Origin: Methanospirillum sp.
Lineage (GTDB): Archaea; Halobacteriota; Methanomicrobia; Methanomicrobiales; Methanospirillaceae
Length of the DNA stretch: 10,557 nucleotides
NCBI GenBank assembly: GCA_028695895.1
Contig: JAQVIE010000019.1
Span: 1-10,557, forward strand
Direction: 5' to 3'
Of the stretch, positions 6,197-10,557 are shown piece by piece. The notes under the pieces were generated by a model. That model saw only the letters and a list, made by a program, of their open reading frames with translations. It had not been told where the DNA came from and ran no database searches. The position numbers and the translations under genes were made by a program. Positions within the stretch are counted from its first letter, which is position 1. Each line of letters starts with the position of its first letter.

Positions 6197-6210
6197 AGGC
6201 CATCAGGCCT
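6197..6210. repeat. Short inverted repeat in the MscS/UPF0305 divergent region
   Basis: AGGCC-ATCA-GGCCT forms a perfect 5-bp stem with a 4-base loop between the divergent MscS and UPF0305 genes. It is short enough to arise by chance. No T-run follows on either strand. Confidence 0.25.
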
Positions 6211-6320
6211 CCATCCAATATGGTCATTACAGATGTCCGGGTGGCAAAATTGTGGTGAGGATTATGTTATCTCCGGGTTTACATGTATAGTCAGTGATAA
6301 CAGAACAGGTCTGCTGTAAG

Positions 6321-6899
6321 ATGACAGATTCTGAGCAAACGAAAATAAAATCAATCGTGGCACATATGTCTGTTGCAACTAATAAGAGCGAACTTGGCAT
6401 TATAGTTGCTGAAGAAGTACTAAAATACTCTGTATTTGAACTTCAGGTTATAGGTGGAAGATTAAACCTTGAGATTGAGAAACTTCCAGAGCCATACAGA
6501 CATAAGGTCAGAAATTATTTCAGGGACCAGATATTTGGAGCTCATCATGTCCTTTTATCCAGGTACAGAAATGGCAGCTTTGGAAAATCCACTGAGCCGT
6601 TCCAAAATCGCGAACTCTTCTTATCCTATTGCCAGATGATCCCAGACGGGTGCACCGCATGGAGTGAGGATATGTGGAAAAATCCCGAGATCTGGAGCCC
6701 GAAACACAGGCTTTTTTATTACCTGATTGCAGCATTTACAATGTTTGTCGAAGATCTTCCCGGCCATCCTGTAGGAATGCCGTTTCCAGGCGGACTGACC
6801 GTGGAAAAGCGGGGAAAAGAATATTTTTGCCCCATCCGGGATAAAGAAAAGGACGTATTCTTTTCAATCTGCAATTTCTGCCCTGCAAAGCAGACTTAA
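6321..6899 (+). CDS. UPF0305 (DUF2115) family protein of methanogens
   Basis: This 192-residue cytoplasmic protein of unknown function belongs to a family I recall as typical of methanogens. The diagnostic part is the C-terminal stretch with HPVGMPFPGG, then YFCPIRDKEKDV and a final ICNFCPA. The Cys residues in FCP, ICN and FCP, plus an earlier one in DGC, could bind a metal (inference). The N-terminal half is helical. The ATG at 6321 is preferred to an in-frame GTG at 6294. The family-like part begins after it, AGGT lies about 10 nt upstream, and a possible TATA box near 6280-6290 would start transcription after the GTG. The stop codon overlaps the ATG of the hydrolase gene as TAATG, so the two are translationally coupled and probably act in one process. 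Confidence 0.85.
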   Translation: MTDSEQTKIKSIVAHMSVATNKSELGIIVAEEVLKYSVFELQVIGGRLNLEIEKLPEPYRHKVRNYFRDQIFGAHHVLLSRYRNGSFGKSTEPFQNRELFLSYCQMIPDGCTAWSEDMWKNPEIWSPKHRLFYYLIAAFTMFVEDLPGHPVGMPFPGGLTVEKRGKEYFCPIRDKEKDVFFSICNFCPAKQT

Positions 6900-7732
6900 T
6901 GATCATGAAAACCGTTCCATTAATCCTGGTTCATGGCTGGAAGAGTCATCCTGGTATCTGGCGAAGGCTTATTGAAAAAGTAAACCTGCCTCAGGAAAAA
7001 ATCTGGATATTTGACTACTCAAAACTAAATGAATCCACAGTATCCTATATTGCCAGACAATTGAAATCATTTCTTCAGGATAAACGGAGACTGAACGGAT
7101 ATTCAGGCCAGGTAGATATTGTCTGTCACTCGATGGGTGGCTATGTCACAAGATATTATGTGGAGGTACTTGACGGTAAGAAAAAGGATGAGAAGGTTCG
7201 CCAGCTGATTGAGGTTGGTGTTCCAAACCAGGGCTCTTCGATGGCTGAAATATTTAACGACCCTGTATATGGCCCAAAAATACTAAAGGTTCTTTCCGGA
7301 GAATTTGTTCCACAAAAGTATGAGCCAGGAAAGGATATGAATGTCCAGGGGCTTCGAATCCGGAGCAGGGAGACCAGAGAACTGTGTAATGCAGGGCTTA
7401 GACCGGATATCAGGTACCGGAACATACTTGCTGCGAACAGGACCGGAGATCCGGCATTCTTCCCAAGCTTTGAAGGAAAAACCTGGGTTTTAGGACATGA
7501 TGAAACCTGGCGGAAGACATGGCTTGGGGACGGGGTCATTCCCCATTATGATTCATATCTTCCAGGAACAGAGTATGATCTAATACCAGCTGACCCTGGT
7601 TTTTTACAAACAGAACCATACCATTACTGCCACATTCATCTCCCGAAAAACCCGGAGGTGATAAAGCTCATCGTCCGGTACATCAAAAACCCGTCTGTCC
7701 CTTCAACAGAGAAATTTCCTGACCGCCGATAA
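6899..7732 (+). CDS. Cytoplasmic alpha/beta hydrolase (lipase/esterase-like)
   Basis: This is a 277-residue serine hydrolase. The N-terminus has LILVHGW (8-14), where the HG motif builds the oxyanion hole. The nucleophile elbow is CHSMGG (76-81) with Ser78. GDGVIP (210-215) supplies the probable acid Asp211, and His245 or His247 in CHIH is the likely catalytic base. The spacing resembles triacylglycerol lipase and PGAP1-type families, which act on esters. No signal peptide or membrane segment is visible, so the enzyme is cytosolic. Substrate is unknown; an acyl ester or thioester is possible. ATG 6899 overlaps the UPF0305 stop by one base, and ATG 6905 is an alternative start. It ends 28 nt from the convergent ABC permease gene without an evident T-rich terminator. 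Confidence 0.87.
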   Translation: MIMKTVPLILVHGWKSHPGIWRRLIEKVNLPQEKIWIFDYSKLNESTVSYIARQLKSFLQDKRRLNGYSGQVDIVCHSMGGYVTRYYVEVLDGKKKDEKVRQLIEVGVPNQGSSMAEIFNDPVYGPKILKVLSGEFVPQKYEPGKDMNVQGLRIRSRETRELCNAGLRPDIRYRNILAANRTGDPAFFPSFEGKTWVLGHDETWRKTWLGDGVIPHYDSYLPGTEYDLIPADPGFLQTEPYHYCHIHLPKNPEVIKLIVRYIKNPSVPSTEKFPDRR

Positions 7733-7760
7733 TATCGTTTGTGAAAGGAATACCGGGGGA

Positions 7761-8597
7761 TCAGCTTACCTCCACTTTTTCAACCGTCTTCAGGGTAATT
7801 ACAAACATCACTATTGAAAAGATGACAAGGTAAAGGAAAGAAAACAGGACCTCAGTCGAACTGTATATTACCTCCATCCCGATACTGCTGAAATGCTCTC
7901 CAATTGTACAGTACCTGATACCTGTAATCAGGTGGGTCAGGGGATTTACAAGGGCAATTGTTCCCATAAGTGGAGGAAGTCCTTCAAGCGGGTACAATGA
8001 ATTTGAAAGAAAGAAAAGTGGCATAGTCAGAAGTGTGGAGATACCCTGAAAACCCTCCGGAGAATCCATTCGAAGGGCAAGGGTCAGTGATATGCAGAGA
8101 AATGCGGTGGCAAATGCTGCAACAAACAAAAAAAAGCCGATAACCGAGATGAATGTTCTTAATGGTGACATCCCTATAAAAAAGGTCACACCAAGAATTA
8201 TTCCAAAGATAAGAATAATTGCCGACTGTATCCATGACTTGGTAATTGCAGCACTGGCAATTCCAATGATAAGGTCACGTCTTGGAAGCGGACTGGCCAT
8301 GATTTCACGCAATATGCCCCAGTTTTTATCAAACATGAGGGAAAAACCTCCATACATATTTGTGAACAGTATGGTAGCCCCGATTATACCAGCACACATG
8401 AAGGTGAGATAACTAACCTCCAAAACCCCAGGTATGACGCTGTTTGAACTCAGTATCCTGTCAAAGTTACCTGCCATGGCCATTCCAAAGAAGGCAAGCC
8501 ATAAAATCGGCTGGAGAAAAGAGGAGAGGAGCTGGTGTTTAAACCTGAAAAATCTCCGCATGTCACGCAAGTATATGGGTAAAAATCCAAATTTCAT
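7761..8597 (-). CDS. ABC-2 type transporter permease (DrrB-like)
   Basis: This 278-residue integral membrane half of an exporter has about six hydrophobic segments: roughly 24-44, 62-84, 113-138, 145-173, 182-205 and 248-271. Family marks are the cytoplasmic coupling stretch WGILREIMASPLPR after the second segment, and the PLFFLSNSLYPLEGLPP segment followed by NPLTHLITGIRY, both typical of ABC-2 permeases of the DrrB/NodJ kind. It pairs with the ATPase directly upstream: the ATPase stop and this ATG are 2 nt apart, and AGGGAG (8608-8603) inside the ATPase end lies 5 nt before the ATG. The likely substrate is a hydrophobic compound, lipid or polysaccharide; the sequence cannot decide between them. 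Confidence 0.93.
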   Translation of the reverse strand: MKFGFLPIYLRDMRRFFRFKHQLLSSFLQPILWLAFFGMAMAGNFDRILSSNSVIPGVLEVSYLTFMCAGIIGATILFTNMYGGFSLMFDKNWGILREIMASPLPRRDLIIGIASAAITKSWIQSAIILIFGIILGVTFFIGMSPLRTFISVIGFFLFVAAFATAFLCISLTLALRMDSPEGFQGISTLLTMPLFFLSNSLYPLEGLPPLMGTIALVNPLTHLITGIRYCTIGEHFSSIGMEVIYSSTEVLFSFLYLVIFSIVMFVITLKTVEKVEVS

Positions 8598-8599
8598 AT

Positions 8600-9547
8600 T
8601 TACTCCCTGAGCTCCCTTCCGGTATAGTGGATGAATACGTCATCCATATTTGGTTTTTTCAGATTAACCGCCTGGACGGATATTTCATGACCAGTCAGGG
8701 TCTCAATTATCCTTGGAAGAAGATGAGTTCCGTCTGTTCCTGAAAGAAGAACAATCCTGGATTCAGAACTCTGAACTTTTTTCACTCCTGGAATTGTAAG
8801 AAGTATCTTTTCAGCAGCCAGATTGTCTGATGTTTCAATGTAAATGATATCTTCGCCAAGGCTGTTTTTAAGACTGTCAGGTGTTCCGGAGGTGATTATC
8901 TTTCCATTATCAATGATTGCAATCTGGTCTGAAAGTTCGTCAGCCTCATCCATGTAATGGGTAGTTAAAAAAATGCTTGTTCCCTCGGCATTTACTGATT
9001 TGAGGTATTCCCATGTTTTTCTTCTCGTTTGTGGATCAAGACCGATGGTAGGTTCATCAAGAAAAAGTAATTTTGGCCTGGTCATAAGTCCGCGTGCTAT
9101 CTCAAGCCTGCGTTTCATGCCTCCGGATAATTCCTTAATATAGGCTGATACCTTGTCTTCCAGTTTTACCAGTTCCAAAAGTTCCTGTGTCCTGGTCCTG
9201 CAAAGATTACGGTCAAGTCCATAGATATCCCCATGAAATTCAAGGGTTTCACTCACCGTCATATCACGATCAAGGGTTATCTCCTGGAATACAATGCCAA
9301 TGGATCTTCTGACCTGTTCCCGTTCTGTCCGAAGGTTATAGCCGGCAACAACGACCTCACCTTTTTGTAATGGAAGAAGGGTAATCAGAACATTGATGGC
9401 AGTACTCTTTCCTGCTCCATTTGGTCCAAGAAATGAAAAGATATCACCTTTTTTAACAGAAAAAGAGATGTCACGGACTGCATGGACCTCTCCATAACTG
9501 TGAGAAAGGTGCTCTACTTTTAGAATGACTGATTTATCCTGTGGCAT
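8600..9547 (-). CDS. ABC transporter ATP-binding protein (DrrA-like)
   Basis: This 315-residue ATPase drives the permease encoded immediately downstream. All motifs are intact: Walker A GPNGAGKST (41-49), Q-loop Gln88, signature LSGGM (140-144), Walker B LLFLDEP (160-166) and the switch His197 in TTHYMDEAD. The C-terminal 100 residues (about 215-315) form the extra domain typical of DrrA-type drug and antibiotic exporters, ending in a DDVFIHYTGRELRE-type tail. The start lies 15 nt after the stop of the second RRM gene, with no good Shine-Dalgarno sequence in that gap, so translation may depend on ribosomes finishing the RRM gene. The order RRM, ATPase, permease suggests one transcript. Confidence 0.95.
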   Translation of the reverse strand: MPQDKSVILKVEHLSHSYGEVHAVRDISFSVKKGDIFSFLGPNGAGKSTAINVLITLLPLQKGEVVVAGYNLRTEREQVRRSIGIVFQEITLDRDMTVSETLEFHGDIYGLDRNLCRTRTQELLELVKLEDKVSAYIKELSGGMKRRLEIARGLMTRPKLLFLDEPTIGLDPQTRRKTWEYLKSVNAEGTSIFLTTHYMDEADELSDQIAIIDNGKIITSGTPDSLKNSLGEDIIYIETSDNLAAEKILLTIPGVKKVQSSESRIVLLSGTDGTHLLPRIIETLTGHEISVQAVNLKKPNMDDVFIHYTGRELRE

Positions 9548-9562
9548 GAAAAACAGGAGATA

Positions 9563-10117
9563 TTATCTTCTGCCACCAGGCCAGAAGCGAACCTTTTTTT
9601 TCTGTGAGGTTTTTTCAGCAGCCGTTGATGCAGATTTTGGCTTGTTTTTCACTACAGGTTTTTTCTTTTCATTGTATGGCCGTGGGGCACTTGTTAACAC
9701 CCGTTCTGAATACTGCGTATCCCGTTGCTTTGGCTTTGCATCACCTGTTTTACGCCTGCCGGATGATGTTTTGCCCCTTTGCTCACCACCCTGTTTTTTA
9801 CCAGGTTTCATGGCAAACCTTGTAGATGCAGGTTTTCTTCCTTTAAACGTGCCCCTGGGTTTCCGGTTATAATCCTGTTTTATTTTTGGAGGCCTTACAT
9901 CATCGATAAGAAGATTTCTGCCATGAAACTCGGTTTCGTTCAGAGCATTTCTGGCAGCCCTGGCACCTTCATAATTTTCCATCTCTACAAATCCGTATCC
10001 TTTCCCTTCGATGATACGAACACCAACAACTTCACCATACCGTGAGAATAAACCCCAAAGTTGTTCCTCATTAACTGAGTAGGTAAGGTTCCCAACAAAC
10101 AATCGTTTTGGATTCAT
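9563..10117 (-). CDS. Single-RRM RNA-binding protein with long basic tail
   Basis: This 184-residue protein has one RNA recognition motif (about residues 4-75) and a disordered, strongly basic tail (about 80-184) rich in Lys, Arg, Gly, Ser and Pro. RNP2 is LFVGNL (6-11) and RNP1 is KGYGFVEM (39-46). The short beta2-beta3 loop and the ALNETEFHGR segment match the smaller RRM protein at 2670-2999, so the two are paralogues with different tails. The start at 10117 is chosen over the in-frame ATG at 10135 because AGGTGG (10130-10125) lies 7 nt before it and RNP2 then falls at the same residue as in the paralogue. The basic tail probably gives additional RNA or ribosome contact (inference). It is followed 15 nt later by the ABC exporter genes. 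RNA targets are unknown. Confidence 0.92.
   Translation of the reverse strand: MNPKRLFVGNLTYSVNEEQLWGLFSRYGEVVGVRIIEGKGYGFVEMENYEGARAARNALNETEFHGRNLLIDDVRPPKIKQDYNRKPRGTFKGRKPASTRFAMKPGKKQGGEQRGKTSSGRRKTGDAKPKQRDTQYSERVLTSAPRPYNEKKKPVVKNKPKSASTAAEKTSQKKKVRFWPGGRR
9567..9587 (-). promoter_or_regulatory. Hairpin at the RRM2/ABC-ATPase junction
   Basis: CTTCTG...CAGAAG with two further C-G pairs and one bulged C forms an 8-bp stem with a 4-base loop. It covers the last codons of the second RRM gene, just before its stop and about 20 nt before the ATPase ATG. It may alter translation or mRNA processing between the two genes, or serve as a binding site; this is inference. Confidence 0.3.
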
Positions 10118-10379
10118 ATTATTGCCACCTGTCATTATCCATCATATCTTACCCAAACAGGCAAAAACAGGAGAATGGCATATATCCTGATTGATTATTT
10201 GCCAGTATAACCTTAAGTAAATTCTTCTTTATTATCAATTTGTTCCAAATAACAGACTTATTATCTCTTCCTTTCTGAAATAGTGTGATGAATGCGCATG
10301 TTACCCACCTTAAAGGCCATTTAAGCAGCTTGTACTGATAAATTCTGACATTATTCCAGGTAGTCAGGTGGTCAGATAG
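10118..10379 (-). promoter_or_regulatory. Upstream region of the RRM2-ABC operon
   Basis: These 262 bases contain no gene that I can support. On the minus strand GGATATATGCC (about 10177-10187) is a possible TATA box, giving a leader of roughly 40 nt. An imperfect palindrome CTTAAA-GGCCA-TTTAAG lies at 10309-10325. A short ORF, ATGGATAATGACAGG..., ends just before the RRM2 start codon (TAAT-ATG). The far end has three 8-bp tandem units next to the neighbouring gene's stop. Confidence 0.3.
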
Positions 10380-10381
10380 TC
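10358..10381. repeat. Three imperfect 8-bp tandem units
   Basis: The units AGGTAGTC, AGGTGGTC and AGATAGTC follow each other directly, and the last one runs into the stop codon of the gene on the minus strand. Each differs from its neighbour by one or two bases. This is most simply a small slippage-born repeat; a protein-binding role is not shown. Confidence 0.4.
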
Positions 10382-10557
10382 ACTTATGCTGCATCACAGC
10401 TCTTGCACACAGGCGTGCTACCCGTAATGGTTCGGGTATCTTCCCATGCAGGGTAAAGATCCTTAATAGTTGTCTGACTTCCTGCTCATTGCATCCATAT
10501 CCACGTGTATAAATTGAAAAACCTGTTTTTAAATGGATGGAAAACCTGTCTCCCAGT
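10380..10557 (-). CDS. DUF99/UPF0215-like protein, C-terminal part only
   Basis: Only the last 58 codons and the stop lie in the window; the 5' part is beyond the right edge, so no start can be given. The clearest segment is HGKIPEPLRVARLCARAV, close to the end. The PEPLRVA core is characteristic of the C-terminus of the archaeal DUF99 (UPF0215) family, whose members are related to endonuclease V and linked to repair of deaminated DNA. The fragment also shows an open reading frame without stops over its full length and ends in QHK. Family membership is judged from this one motif, so it is moderately sure. It is transcribed toward the second RRM gene, with a 262-nt gap. Confidence 0.65.
   Translation of the reverse strand, partial: LGDRFSIHLKTGFSIYTRGYGCNEQEVRQLLRIFTLHGKIPEPLRVARLCARAVMQHK

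Noticed and set aside
6045..6227. 60-codon minus-strand ORF overlapping the MscS start
   Set aside because: It runs out of frame through the well-supported MscS N-terminus and has no family features.
9567..9601. Hairpin plus T8 run reading like an intrinsic terminator on the plus strand
   Set aside because: No plus-strand gene ends there; the T-run is the complement of the Lys-rich codons of the basic tail of RRM2.
9525..9872. 115-codon plus-strand ORF over RRM2
   Set aside because: Antisense shadow of the Lys/Arg-rich tail, with no supporting signal.

Overview
The window looks like chromosomal DNA from a methanogenic archaeon, most likely of the order Methanomicrobiales (Methanospirillum-like). 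The basis is a UPF0305/DUF2115 protein (a methanogen family as I recall it), an archaeal NreA-type repair protein ending in a PCNA-binding PIP box, RNP-1-type single-RRM proteins, a C-terminal fragment resembling the archaeal DUF99/UPF0215 family, archaeal-looking TATA boxes, and at least one gene that appears leaderless. Species assignment is inference. No rRNA, tRNA, CRISPR array, transposase or phage gene was seen.

Layout. (1) Positions 123-2468, plus strand: three exported proteins in a row. They are a lipoprotein with a Thr/Pro/Glu-rich stalk, a secreted double-cupin protein whose cupin metal ligands are largely missing, and a secreted CARDB-like beta-sandwich protein. The last two are 15 nt apart and probably co-transcribed. 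(2) 2670-2999, plus: a small RRM protein with a Gly-rich tail, ending in a T-rich terminator. (3) 3025-4955, minus: NreA, an unannotated 29-codon small ORF, and a response regulator. NreA's stop codon abuts the small ORF's Shine-Dalgarno sequence, and the small ORF overlaps the regulator's ATG by one base, so this looks like a translationally coupled operon. (4) 5102-6133, minus: an MscS-type mechanosensitive channel with a tandem 11-bp repeat in its promoter region. (5) 6321-7732, plus: a UPF0305 protein overlapping by one base a cytoplasmic alpha/beta hydrolase (lipase-like). (6) 7761-10117, minus: a second RRM protein with a long basic tail, then an ABC-2 exporter (ATPase and permease), spaced 15 and 2 nt. 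(7) 10380-10557, minus: the C-terminal end of a DUF99/UPF0215-like protein cut by the window edge.

How the genes may work together. The first block is an envelope/surface set. The NreA operon joins DNA repair to a receiver-domain protein that has no DNA-binding domain. The last block puts an RNA-binding protein at the head of a drug- or lipid-exporter operon. The two RRM proteins are clear paralogues with an unusually short beta2-beta3 loop and completely different tails.

The most interesting points are the coupled small ORF between nreA and the response regulator, the degenerate exported bicupin, the RRM-ABC exporter junction with a hairpin at the stop codon, and the UPF0305-hydrolase fused-junction pair. 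No single gene cluster here is convincingly a wholly new defence or metabolic system.
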